In this document: piece after piece, positions 5,748 through 13,691 of the stretch | How positions within the stretch are numbered: position 1 is the stretch's first letter | Layout: the number at the start of each line of letters is the position of its first letter | Source of the DNA: a virus | DNA: 23,988 nucleotides | Direction: 5' to 3' (one strand) | IMG/VR virus record: IMGVR_UViG_3300009147_000027 | Location: 1 to 23,988 of that record | The notes under the pieces: model-generated | What the model saw: the letters and a program-made list of their open reading frames with translations, nothing else | Told to the model about the DNA's origin: nothing | The model's database searches: none | Position numbers and translations under genes: made by a program

Positions 5748-6611
5748 TTACCAGCCGGGACAGCCGTGCTCATTGGCACCTACCCCGTCGTCTGGTGGTG
5801 TTCCTTGCCGATAGAACGGGCACCAACCACATAGCTTGGACGGTTGCGCTTCCACTTCAACCCAGCGGTGTGGGTTGTCGATCACATCCAGGGCGATGAG
5901 CTTAGCGCCGATGTTGTTGACCCTGTCAAGGGCCAGCTGGGCGATCGTGGGGTCATAGTCACCGACCCAGACCCACATGTCGGACAGCCAGCCAGCCCGA
6001 GGTAGGGCAACGAGGCACACCTTCTCAACCGGGAATCCCGCATTGATCTGCCCCATCCCGTACAGGTTGACCTGGATCACGTAACTCTCTGGGGGACCTT
6101 CCGCTTTGAACTTCGCGAGGTTCTTGGACGAGACCGTTTTCCAGTCGATGATCATTTTTCGTTCTGAGTCGTATAGGTCGCTGTGTCCCATGACCCAGTC
6201 GTTGGGGTGGACTCGTCGCTCGGTCAGATATCGCTGGAGCCCGTGGACTCTTTGGTAGTCAGTGACCGCCGCTTCGAGCCAGGTGTGGACTGCTGTTCCC
6301 ACAACAGCTGGCCAGTGGTCATAGTCATTGGCGAAAGGAATTCCAGCGATACGGTAGCCGAGTCGTCGATCACAGGCGTCACCGAGCTCAGAGGGACCGA
6401 TAGCCACTTGCTGGCTACGTGAAGAATTTTTGTCTGCCCACCCAATGACATCAGTGAGTTCCTTCCGAACCGCTAGTGCCTCACCTGTTATTGACCCCGG
6501 AGGGTCAACGAACTCAATCCAGGCTCCTGGACTTATCTCGTAGCAGGTGGGGTGTCGGGTCTGCCCTGGCTCGTAAGGCATCATTTCCTCACGGCATACG
6601 ACGCACTTCAA
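5748..6611 (-). CDS. PD-(D/E)XK nuclease, Cas4/RecB-like, with Cys cluster
   Basis: This 287-aa protein carries the RecB/Cas4-type nuclease motifs: GPSELGDACDRRLGYRIAG (72-90), His109 in VVGTAVHTWLE, Asp145 in GHSDLYD, Asp156-x-Lys158 in IIDWKT, and QVNLYG (Gln180, Tyr184). Cys80 with Cys261, Cys264 and Cys284 (CGWC...GC) gives the one-plus-three arrangement that binds a 4Fe-4S cluster in Cas4/AddB nucleases. A separate N-terminal CVVC...HPTC (Cys3, Cys6, His20, Cys23) looks like a zinc knuckle. The family cuts or resects DNA ends during replication or recombination. It starts with TTG, overlapping the TGA of the regulator gene by 3 bases, so translation is coupled. No Cas genes or CRISPR array are nearby, so this is a phage recombination nuclease. 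Confidence 0.88.
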   Translation of the reverse strand: MKCVVCREEMMPYEPGQTRHPTCYEISPGAWIEFVDPPGSITGEALAVRKELTDVIGWADKNSSRSQQVAIGPSELGDACDRRLGYRIAGIPFANDYDHWPAVVGTAVHTWLEAAVTDYQRVHGLQRYLTERRVHPNDWVMGHSDLYDSERKMIIDWKTVSSKNLAKFKAEGPPESYVIQVNLYGMGQINAGFPVEKVCLVALPRAGWLSDMWVWVGDYDPTIAQLALDRVNNIGAKLIALDVIDNPHRWVEVEAQPSKLCGWCPFYRQGTPPDDGVGANEHGCPGW

Positions 6612-7012
6612 CTGGGCTTCACCTCATACTTGTAGATGAACAGACCCAGAACTCCGAGATCTTCGTGGTCAAGTTCGCCTTCGGTACACCAGCGCATAAT
6701 CGTGGCGAGGCTGACTCCTAATTGCCACACGACGTTACTTACCGGCGTCAATTCATAGATGTCATGACCTGATAGCTCGTATTTATCCAGTTCCTTTTGT
6801 GCCGCCGTCCACCAGGAACCCACCTGCATTGCTGACGTTCTCTTCATTCCTTGTTTGCCCGTCTCCCATTTCCTCAGGCTGTCCGGAGACGTACCAATGA
6901 GAGCGGCGAGAGCGGTACGGGAAAGGCCCAGCTTGTCGCGGAGTTCTACAAGATCACCCTGTGTAGCGACGCTGAAACCAATTCGTACAAGGAGTTCGTC
7001 GCTGTCATCCAT
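6608..7012 (-). CDS. dual helix-turn-helix regulator (putative immunity repressor)
   Basis: This 134-aa DNA-binding protein has two recognisable HTH units. Residues about 18-55 (GDLVELRDKLGLSRTALAALIGTSPDSLRKWETGKQ) are an XRE/Cro-type HTH. Residues about 86-125 (VVWQLGVSLATIMRWCTEG ... DLGVLGLFIYK) look like the MerR/excisionase-type winged HTH used by Xis-like proteins. It is the first gene of the minus-strand operon and faces the terminase across a 72-bp control region. A TTGACA-17-TACTGT promoter ends 6 bases before its ATG and no ribosome site is present, so the mRNA is probably leaderless, as for lambda cI. It is probably autoregulatory and may set the lysis-lysogeny choice. It could instead be an excisionase or replication regulator. 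Confidence 0.85.
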   Translation of the reverse strand: MDDSDELLVRIGFSVATQGDLVELRDKLGLSRTALAALIGTSPDSLRKWETGKQGMKRTSAMQVGSWWTAAQKELDKYELSGHDIYELTPVSNVVWQLGVSLATIMRWCTEGELDHEDLGVLGLFIYKYEVKPS

Positions 7013-7047
7013 GCCAGGACAGTAGACCCCCGTACCCCCTATGTCAA
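7012..7047 (-). promoter_or_regulatory. promoter of the regulator operon, predicted leaderless
   Basis: On the minus strand, TTGACA (7047-7042) is a perfect -35 and TACTGT (7024-7019) fits the actinobacterial -10 pattern TANNNT, with a 17-base spacer. Six bases later comes the regulator ATG (7012), so transcription should begin at or next to the start codon. No Shine-Dalgarno sequence exists, which agrees with a leaderless message. Confidence 0.6.
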
Positions 7048-7072
7048 AGACCTGCTAGTGGACACCCTATGT
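7034..7072. promoter_or_regulatory. paired operator-like repeats in the divergent region
   Basis: ACCCCCTATGT (7034-7044) and ACACCCTATGT (7062-7072) match at 10 of 11 positions and are 28 bases apart. The first overlaps the -35 and spacer of the regulator promoter; the second touches the -10 candidate of the terminase promoter. That placement is what a repressor acting on both promoters would need. The partner protein is inferred to be the dual-HTH regulator. Confidence 0.42.
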
Positions 7073-7084
7073 ATTATATCGATC
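7072..7084 (+). promoter_or_regulatory. -10 element for the terminase (head) operon, possibly leaderless
   Basis: TATTAT (7072-7077) lies 7 bases before the terminase ATG at 7085, the distance at which transcription would start on the ATG itself. No Shine-Dalgarno sequence is present. No good -35 lies 15-19 bases upstream, so an activator or a different promoter may be needed. The terminase message could also come from elsewhere. Confidence 0.33.
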
Positions 7085-8611
7085 ATGGGATTGTCCCTGG
7101 CCAAACGATTCAGCATGTTGCCCAATGCTCTTCAAGAGGAATGGCTTAATAGCCTTTCTCAGGACATGCTTGAGGAAATTGACAGGGGTGAATGGTGGTG
7201 GACTGCACGTCCGGAGCAGATCCCACCTGACGGTGGATGGTTTGTGCTCCTCTACCTGGCTGGACGTGGCGCGGGCAAGACCAGGGCCGGGGCGGAATGG
7301 TTGATCTCTCGGGTCGAGGAATATCCAGTAGACCAGTCGGGGGCGGCTACTGAGCACTTGGTTGTAGCAGAAACACTTTCCGACGCAAGGACCATCTGCG
7401 TAGAAGGTCCCAGTGGGCTACTTCGGGTGCTTGATCGACGTGGTTACCAGCAAATCTCAGGGTTACGTGAACTGGGCGAGCGCACGTACCGGTACACCAA
7501 GAGCCCTAAACCTAAGCTGGAGATCGGACCGCCGGGTACCAAGATCTACTTCGAGGGGGCAGACAAGCCCGACGTTGGCCGTGGCTACAACGCATCATCC
7601 GGGTGGCTTGACGAGATCATCAAGTGGCCGTACCCCAAGCAGGCGTGGATAGAAGGCATCATGCCCTCGATGCGGGCCAACCTGGTGGGGGACCACCCCC
7701 GGATCCTGGTCACTACCACCCCCAAGCCACTCGACTTGTTGTATGAGTGGGTAGCCCGTGACGACGGTTCAGTTCACATCGTCCGTGGCTCCACATACGA
7801 CAACGCGGACAACCTGTCCGAGCAGGCCATGCAGGAGATGCGTACCCGGTACGAGGGCACCACGATCGGACGCCAGGAGTTGTACGGAGAGCTGCTGGAC
7901 TCCTTCGATGGAAGCCTGTTCCGTCAGGGCGACATCGACCGGTACCGGATCGACATCCCGCCAGAGTTGGCCCAGATTGCCTTGGGTGTAGACCCGTCGC
8001 TCACTGGCGAAAACGCGGAAATGGGCATCGTGGTCGTTGGTCGTGACCGCGAAGGACACCTGTACGTGTTGGGCGATGAGACAGTTCCCGGCACCGGCAA
8101 GTTGGTTGCGGAGTACGCCTGGGAGATTTTCACCCGGTATAAGTGCGACATGTTGATCTACGAGAACACTCAGGGCAAGGAGTGGCTCTCTCAGGTCATG
8201 CTCGATGCGTACAAAGAATTGAAGAGGCAGGGCTACTTCGATGGCAGCAAGTACCAGGCGCTATCTGGCCCGCCCATGAAAGCGGTCGACTCCAAACGGG
8301 GTAAGCGGCTACGTGCCCAGCCCGTTGCCATGCGCATGGAACAGGGGCGCATGCATCACGTCGGTTACTTCGATGCCCTAGAGCGGCAAATGGTCAGCTG
8401 GGTACCCGAAACAACCGCACGAACCCACCGGGACTCCCCCGACCGACTCGACGCACTCGTCCATGCCGCTTGGCATTTGATCGGTTTCGACAAGCGCCAG
8501 GTCAGTATCGCCCGACGCAAGGTCCGGGTCACTGCCCCTGGGGAGATGTATGTACCTGACTACTTCTCAGAGATAAGCCGAGCGGACGGTAGGCATCCAT
8601 CCTGGATGTGA
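7085..8611 (+). CDS. terminase large subunit
   Basis: This is the packaging motor ATPase and nuclease (508 aa from ATG 7085). The ATPase half has Walker A GRGAGKT (60-66), Walker B GWLDE (173-177) and the coupling motif TTTP (210-213). The nuclease half has the RNase H-like fold motifs GVDPS (Asp303), LIYEN and PDRLDALVHA, which supply the metal-binding acidic residues. It docks on the portal and moves DNA into the prohead. The open frame extends upstream to 6851, but that part is antisense to the regulator gene and lacks coding character. No ribosome site precedes 7085; leaderless initiation is plausible. In-frame ATG 7115 is an alternative. No small-terminase gene is seen beside it. It is first in the head gene run. 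Confidence 0.95.
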   Translation: MGLSLAKRFSMLPNALQEEWLNSLSQDMLEEIDRGEWWWTARPEQIPPDGGWFVLLYLAGRGAGKTRAGAEWLISRVEEYPVDQSGAATEHLVVAETLSDARTICVEGPSGLLRVLDRRGYQQISGLRELGERTYRYTKSPKPKLEIGPPGTKIYFEGADKPDVGRGYNASSGWLDEIIKWPYPKQAWIEGIMPSMRANLVGDHPRILVTTTPKPLDLLYEWVARDDGSVHIVRGSTYDNADNLSEQAMQEMRTRYEGTTIGRQELYGELLDSFDGSLFRQGDIDRYRIDIPPELAQIALGVDPSLTGENAEMGIVVVGRDREGHLYVLGDETVPGTGKLVAEYAWEIFTRYKCDMLIYENTQGKEWLSQVMLDAYKELKRQGYFDGSKYQALSGPPMKAVDSKRGKRLRAQPVAMRMEQGRMHHVGYFDALERQMVSWVPETTARTHRDSPDRLDALVHAAWHLIGFDKRQVSIARRKVRVTAPGEMYVPDYFSEISRADGRHPSWM

Positions 8612-8647
8612 TGCTAATATGCCGCGCCTTACCGTTACGCTGTTCTC

Positions 8648-8941
8648 GTGATCCATCCACTGATACTCCTGATCCTCGCATTGGCAGTGACCAGGGCGAG
8701 TCAAGTCATCGTGGACGACAAGATCTCCGAGCCGATTCGAATGGCCGCGATCCGTCGATTCGGCGAGGAGGGGCTACTGACTTATCTTGTTCACTGTCTA
8801 ATGTGCGTCTCGGTATGGGTGGGCATGATTGTCGCAGTCTATGCCTGGGCGGTTCTCGACCTTAATGTATGGCTTATTGGCCCGGTCGGGCTGGCTTTCT
8901 CTTACCTGGCGGTTGTGCTGAACAGGTTGAAGGGTGACTGA
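8648..8941 (+). CDS. DUF1360-like small membrane protein
   Basis: This 97-aa protein has an N-terminal hydrophobic segment (HPLILLILALAVTRASQVI), a polar stretch (DDKISEPIRMAAIRRFGEEG), the signature LVHCLMCVSVWVGMIVAVYAWAV with two Cys three residues apart, and a C-terminal hydrophobic segment. This matches the DUF1360 pattern of small phage and bacterial membrane proteins with a CxxC-VSxWVG motif, whose function is unknown. It starts with GTG at 8648 without a clear ribosome site; an in-frame stop at 8615 limits longer versions. Its TGA shares one base with the portal ATG, so the two are coupled. Its position between terminase and portal recurs in actinophages. A role in assembly at the membrane or in exclusion is possible but not shown. 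Confidence 0.78.
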   Translation: MIHPLILLILALAVTRASQVIVDDKISEPIRMAAIRRFGEEGLLTYLVHCLMCVSVWVGMIVAVYAWAVLDLNVWLIGPVGLAFSYLAVVLNRLKGD

Positions 8942-10761
8942 TGGCACTGCGTAAGAAGGGGACTCCGCCCGTCACCGCGCACACCTCTATGGCGGCGGCA
9001 CGACTTGACCTTAAGGCTCCGAACTGGAAGAGCTATCGGTTCCGTAATGAGCAGTGGCAGGTGGAAGCGTGGCGTTTCTATGACCTGATTGGCGAACTCC
9101 ACGCCGCTGCAAACTGGATGGGCAGTGCCTGTTCCCGGGTCCGTATTTACGTTGCTGACATCGATAAGTACGGACGGATCGGTGAAGAAGCGGCCGGTGA
9201 CGAGATCCAGGCCATCGCCGACAGCCTCTTTGGTGGGCCAGCAGCCAGAGCCGAGGCAATGCGTTCCATTGGCATTAACCTAACCATCGCCGGTGAGTGT
9301 TACATCGTTGGACGTTCCATCAACGGTGAACGAGATGAGTGGTACATCCTCTCCCCCAACTCCCTGCGATTTAACGGTGACGCGGTCAGCTGCGATCTCG
9401 GCTACGGCCACAAGGAGATGCTGCGACCCAACGCTGACATTGCCATTCGGGTTTGGACACCACACCCGCGAATGGGCTGGACTGCTGACTCACCAACTCG
9501 GGGATCACTACTGGCTCTACGGCAATTGGAGCTACTGACCCGACACACCTTCTCTCAGATCGATTCACGGCTCACCAGCGGTACCGGAATGCTTATCATT
9601 CCGCCGAAGATGGACTTCCCCGATGCGGACCCGGAGGAGACCCCTGCCGAGAGTGTGGTCCGGGTGCTCACCGACGCCATGACTGCCCCTGCCATTCAGG
9701 ACGGTTCGGCTCAGGCCGTGGTACCGATCGTGGTTGAGCGTCCTGCCGGTGAAGGTGAGAACAACAAGTTTGAGCTGCTCAGCTTCGAGTCTCCGCTGTC
9801 TAAAGAGGCTAAGGAGATGCGCGACGAGGCGATCCGTCGACTTGCGCTCAGCCTGGACATGCCGCCGGAGATCCTGCTTGGTACCGGGGACACGAACCAC
9901 TGGAGCGCCTGGCACATTGAGGAGTCCACCGTCAAGATCCACGTTGAGCCGATGCTCAACCGGATCTGCGACGCGCTCACGAAGGCGTACCTCCAGCCAG
10001 CCCTGAAGATCCTTGGTAAAGACACCGAGGCGTACACCTTCTGGTTCGATACAGCGCCACTGACGGTGCGTCCTAACCGGCTTCAGGACACCTTGAACCT
10101 GTACCAGCAGAATGTGGTGTCTCGGGAAGCGGTCCTGGAGGCGGGCTCGTACAACCCGAATACTGATGCGCCCGACGAGGACGAGGACAACCGGCGGTAC
10201 ATGCGTGAGCTACTGCTCCGCGACCCAAGCCTGTTCGCTATCCCCGAGGTTCGTGAACTCATCGGCATCACTGTCGAGTTCGCCGAGCCGGAACAGCCAC
10301 CACCGGGCGCACCTCCGCCACCGGCGCCAGATCAGTCCATAGAGGGTGCCAGCCCGGAGGCCCTGCCTCAGCAGCCAGCAACCACTGACGCTGTCGTGGC
10401 ATCTGTTGTGCCGGATCTTGTTCCACGAGCAAGTTCCACCATGGTGGCCGCTGACCTTCTCGTACATCACGCTCTTCGGCTCGCGGGCAAGAGGCTTCAC
10501 AAGAGCCGTGAACGTGATCAGTGGATGCACATCCCTGCCCACAAGTTGCACACCTTCATTAAGGTGCAGGACCGTGCACATGCAGAACGGATCCTGATGG
10601 GCGCCTGGGAGCACATGGACGTAGTCACCGGCGACCTTGACGTTAATCCAGACGAGTTCCGGCTGCTTTTGCACAATTACTGCATCGAGCTGCTCATTCG
10701 CTCCATGGAGCATGGTCGTTCGCTACTGTCCATGACCCTTACCAGGGGTGGCATGATCTGA
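8941..10761 (+). CDS. portal protein
   Basis: The 606-aa protein forms the dodecameric ring at the head vertex through which DNA passes and on which the terminase docks. Family-typical stretches are IGINLTIAGECYIVGR, WYILSPNSLRF, a long central segment GSLLALRQLELLTRHTFSQIDSRL, and LSLDMPPEILLGTGDTNHWSAWHIEE followed by the stem-like VEPMLNRICDALTKAYLQPAL. A Pro-rich disordered segment (about 440-480: EPEQPPPGAPPPPAPD) precedes a C-terminal helical domain (about 500-606) rich in Leu, His and Arg. The ATG overlaps the upstream TGA by one base, and the MuF gene starts one base after its stop. Length and order (terminase, portal, MuF) are standard. Confidence 0.95.
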   Translation: MALRKKGTPPVTAHTSMAAARLDLKAPNWKSYRFRNEQWQVEAWRFYDLIGELHAAANWMGSACSRVRIYVADIDKYGRIGEEAAGDEIQAIADSLFGGPAARAEAMRSIGINLTIAGECYIVGRSINGERDEWYILSPNSLRFNGDAVSCDLGYGHKEMLRPNADIAIRVWTPHPRMGWTADSPTRGSLLALRQLELLTRHTFSQIDSRLTSGTGMLIIPPKMDFPDADPEETPAESVVRVLTDAMTAPAIQDGSAQAVVPIVVERPAGEGENNKFELLSFESPLSKEAKEMRDEAIRRLALSLDMPPEILLGTGDTNHWSAWHIEESTVKIHVEPMLNRICDALTKAYLQPALKILGKDTEAYTFWFDTAPLTVRPNRLQDTLNLYQQNVVSREAVLEAGSYNPNTDAPDEDEDNRRYMRELLLRDPSLFAIPEVRELIGITVEFAEPEQPPPGAPPPPAPDQSIEGASPEALPQQPATTDAVVASVVPDLVPRASSTMVAADLLVHHALRLAGKRLHKSRERDQWMHIPAHKLHTFIKVQDRAHAERILMGAWEHMDVVTGDLDVNPDEFRLLLHNYCIELLIRSMEHGRSLLSMTLTRGGMI

Positions 10762-10762
10762 A

Positions 10763-11530
10763 ATGGCCACCAGAGATGAGATGCGTCGCCAGCGTGAGGC
10801 GGCGATGGACGCCGCTGAAGCCGACGTTCTCAAGGCCATCATTGACGCCCTGACCAAGTGGCTGGAAAGGGTTGCCGAAAAGGTACTAGCCGCATTTCGT
10901 CGGTTCGGGTCCCCACCTGATCCTTCAGGGGTATGGGCAACATCAAACAGCTGGGAGCACGAAGTTGATCAGTTGATCCATGGTCCGCTAAACGATGCAG
11001 CCGAACGAGGCTGGGAGCTGGCCAGTGATCGTTCATTCGTCACCAGTAACTCCTTCGTTCAGGCGCAGCTTGCGGTGACTAGGAACCTTCTTGTACGTAT
11101 TCCTGATGACACCTACAACCTAATCTTCGCCGAGATCAGTGACGGCATGAACAAGGGTGAGGACAACCGTCAGATTGCTGCCCGGGTAGACAAACTGCTC
11201 TCCATGACCCGCTCTGAACGGTGGAAGAACCGTGCCATCACTATTGCCCGGACTGAGACCATGCGCGCCTATAACGCTGGTGCGTATGGCTCAGGACTAC
11301 AGGCGGAGCAAATTGAAGGTGTCCCCATGACTAAGGAATGGTTGGCCACCGAAGATGCACGTACCCGACCAACCCACCGAGAAGCAGACGGTCAAGAACA
11401 ACCACTCAGTCAGCCATTTATCGTTGGCGGGTTCCCTTTGCAGTTTCCTGGTGATCCAATGGCGCCACCAGAAGAAGTCATCAACTGCCGCTGCAACATG
11501 TTGATGAAGGAGCGTGGCGATGGCCGTTGA
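10763..11530 (+). CDS. MuF-like minor head protein
   Basis: This 255-aa protein has a helical N-terminal half and a C-terminal phage Mu F-type domain (about 155-250). Its hallmarks are ITIARTETMRAYNAG, KEWLATEDARTRPTHREADGQ, FIVGGFPLQFPGDPMAPPEEVINCRC and the conserved final Cys pair. MuF proteins are minor capsid proteins near the portal, and some are injected with DNA. In many temperate phages this domain carries C-terminal toxin domains; here it ends right after the INCRC motif with no extension. The metalloprotease-like extension is instead on the next gene. The gene starts one base after the portal stop and overlaps the fused protease gene by 11 bases. Confidence 0.93.
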   Translation: MATRDEMRRQREAAMDAAEADVLKAIIDALTKWLERVAEKVLAAFRRFGSPPDPSGVWATSNSWEHEVDQLIHGPLNDAAERGWELASDRSFVTSNSFVQAQLAVTRNLLVRIPDDTYNLIFAEISDGMNKGEDNRQIAARVDKLLSMTRSERWKNRAITIARTETMRAYNAGAYGSGLQAEQIEGVPMTKEWLATEDARTRPTHREADGQEQPLSQPFIVGGFPLQFPGDPMAPPEEVINCRCNMLMKERGDGR

Positions 11531-13691
11531 TCTAAGCAGTCCAGGTGCTCGTACCCTGTTCGAATATTGGGTTCATGGCGAGGGCGCGCTCAAGGTCCGT
11601 TGGGGTACTGACGGTTCCATGGACCGGTGCATTCGACATCTCACTGGCAAGGTTCGTGACCCTGGTGGTTTGTGCGCGGAATACCACAAGGCAGCTACCG
11701 GTGAATGGCCAGCAGAAAAGGGCATCGAGTCGGCGGCCCAGACCATGGAGTTTGGTACTCGATGGATGGGACTCCTGGCCCCGGTTAACGCACCTACTGG
11801 CGACCGGCGCAAATTTGTACCCGGAGCCCTGAGCCACCGACCGCTACCCCTACCCCTGATGTGGCAGCGCATGTCCGTGGGGGGCAAGCACGACGGATCC
11901 GTGGTCATCGGCACCCTCGACAACATCCACATCGATAACAACAACGTGATCGGTGAAGGGGACCTGTTCGATCCTGACACCATCGGCATGCCTCGACTTG
12001 CCGAGGACATCGCCGAGGTGAGGTTCCTGCTTCAGAAGGGCGTGATTGGTCCAAGCGTGGACCTAGATGACGTGACCTTCGAGATGCGTAACGGTGAGGC
12101 CGTGATCGTGAAAGGTCGCATCTCGGCAGCAACGTTGCTCCCGGTGCCTGCGTTTGCGGAGGCCCGTGCGTTCCGCATCTTTGAAAATGGTGTCTTGGTT
12201 GCTTCATGTGGAGTGGACGAGGGGTTGGTGCTCCCTTTTGAGTTCATCACCCTGCGCGAATGGAAGGAGCAGAAGCACCCGCGCGGGTTCCATGGACGGT
12301 TCAGGGAAACGGCCCATGCGCCACGCATGAGCGCGCCGCACCCTCCGGCGGCACATAGGGCCAAGGAAGAGGAGAAGCCGAGGAAGCGGACTACGCAAAA
12401 GAGCCAGGGCAAGGCGACGAGCAGTGAAGGTGGGCGGCACAGCAAAAAAGAAGAAACAGCCGAGGATCTTAATAAGTTGACCGTTCCGCAGTTGCGCGTA
12501 CTGGCCAAGGAGAGAGGGGTCTACGTACCAAGCAGGGCTCGTAAGGCCGAGGTCATTGAGAAGATTATTGAGGACAAGAAGGACGCAGGCCCACGCACGA
12601 GAACCGTTAAGTCGAAGGACATCACGTCTGCTGAACAGCTAACCGTTGTTCAGCTAAGAGCAATTGCGAAGGACAACGGAATTCCGGTGCCGTCGAAACT
12701 TCGCAAGGCTGACATCATTAAGCACATTCAGTCATGGGAAAAGGGCAGGGGCAAGAAGGTTCTGCCTGGTTCATCCGAGACTGATTCTAAGGACGCAGCT
12801 GAGCGCGTATCCAGGAATGCAGCTAAGGAGGTGACCGGTAGTCCACGTACCTGGGACGAGATTCTTACCGAGGAAACTGGATTCGATTGGGTACCCATTA
12901 GGTCCTTGGAGGTTCCACATGGCGAGGGCTATGTAATCCAGCATGGCAGGGCATACCGTATTGACGGTGTGACATACCTTGTCGAGAATGGCTCATTTGC
13001 AAAGAGGGCTTTTGGTGGGACAATAACTCACGAGGACATTGTTAGGGAACTTCAGGAGGTTCATGACGGTCTCCCAGGAGCTTCCAGGTACCAGACCGGT
13101 TATGCGTGGCTGGCAGGACCTAACCCCAAGGACTCGTTCTGGGCCAAGCAGTACCAGATGCCAGGTTTCTCGTCATTGGCCACGGCAGGTCACGGGGGAG
13201 TTCGTATTTGGAACCGAATGGGTGCAGCTCGGACTCCAAAGTGGCACAAGGATTCACTTGCTCATGAGTTTGGCCATAACGTTTCTCAAAAGGTTGCACA
13301 TCGTTCCGATGGAGACCTCAGCGCGATAAGTGTTGCGTGGCGTCATGCTTACCACGCTGATACCAGCGCTAAACGACCAAGCAGCATTGAATTTACCCAT
13401 CATATTTTGCACGAGACTCATGGAATTGACATTAAGGTTGACCGTTCGAGGCTATTCCCTCATGGGGTAAGTGAATACGGAAAGTCTTCAGTAGGGGAGG
13501 ACTATGCCGAGTCGGTGAGCCATTACCTTCACGGTCCCGTGGGCTGGGGCAGGCGTACGCCAGATGGTCCATTGGAGCAGATCTACTTCAGAGACCTATT
13601 TCCACATCGGGCTGCGATCTTGGACCGGATCTTCCCCGAGATTGCGCGCGCCCAGAAGGCGGCAAAGCGGGCTCAGAAGCCGACACGATGA
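11520..13691 (+). CDS. capsid maturation protease fused to two SAP-like repeats and a HExxH metalloprotease domain
   Basis: This is a multidomain protein (723 aa from ATG 11520, which has AAGGAG 7 bases upstream; GTG 11514 is too close to it). Residues 1-60 (LFEYWVHGEGALKVRWGTDGS...) are an actinophage head-protein module. Residues about 75-230 are a prohead-protease-like domain (TGDRRKFVPGALSHRPLPLPLMWQ, GVIGPSVDLDDVTFE, GRISAATLLPVPAFAEA). Then come a HPRGFHGRF linker (254-262), a Lys/Glu-rich linker, two SAP/Rho-N-like helical repeats (317-354 and 374-409), and a C-terminal domain with HEFGH (582-586) and EDYAES (Glu664), the pattern of a gluzincin metalloprotease. HPRxxxGRF linkers often precede toxin domains in phage head proteins. 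Third codon positions look more AT-rich after about 12400, suggesting an acquired cassette. The capsid role of the front half is likely; an effector role for the rear half is inferred. Confidence 0.88.
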   Translation: MAVDLSSPGARTLFEYWVHGEGALKVRWGTDGSMDRCIRHLTGKVRDPGGLCAEYHKAATGEWPAEKGIESAAQTMEFGTRWMGLLAPVNAPTGDRRKFVPGALSHRPLPLPLMWQRMSVGGKHDGSVVIGTLDNIHIDNNNVIGEGDLFDPDTIGMPRLAEDIAEVRFLLQKGVIGPSVDLDDVTFEMRNGEAVIVKGRISAATLLPVPAFAEARAFRIFENGVLVASCGVDEGLVLPFEFITLREWKEQKHPRGFHGRFRETAHAPRMSAPHPPAAHRAKEEEKPRKRTTQKSQGKATSSEGGRHSKKEETAEDLNKLTVPQLRVLAKERGVYVPSRARKAEVIEKIIEDKKDAGPRTRTVKSKDITSAEQLTVVQLRAIAKDNGIPVPSKLRKADIIKHIQSWEKGRGKKVLPGSSETDSKDAAERVSRNAAKEVTGSPRTWDEILTEETGFDWVPIRSLEVPHGEGYVIQHGRAYRIDGVTYLVENGSFAKRAFGGTITHEDIVRELQEVHDGLPGASRYQTGYAWLAGPNPKDSFWAKQYQMPGFSSLATAGHGGVRIWNRMGAARTPKWHKDSLAHEFGHNVSQKVAHRSDGDLSAISVAWRHAYHADTSAKRPSSIEFTHHILHETHGIDIKVDRSRLFPHGVSEYGKSSVGEDYAESVSHYLHGPVGWGRRTPDGPLEQIYFRDLFPHRAAILDRIFPEIARAQKAAKRAQKPTR

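Noticed and set aside
6851-7084. Upstream extension of the terminase frame
   Set aside because: It lies antisense to the regulator gene, and terminase-like sequence begins only after 7085.
11603-11609. GGGGTAC in coding sequence as further operators
   Set aside because: The seven-base word also appears by chance inside genes (also near 4408 and 7630), so it is only considered where promoter context supports it.
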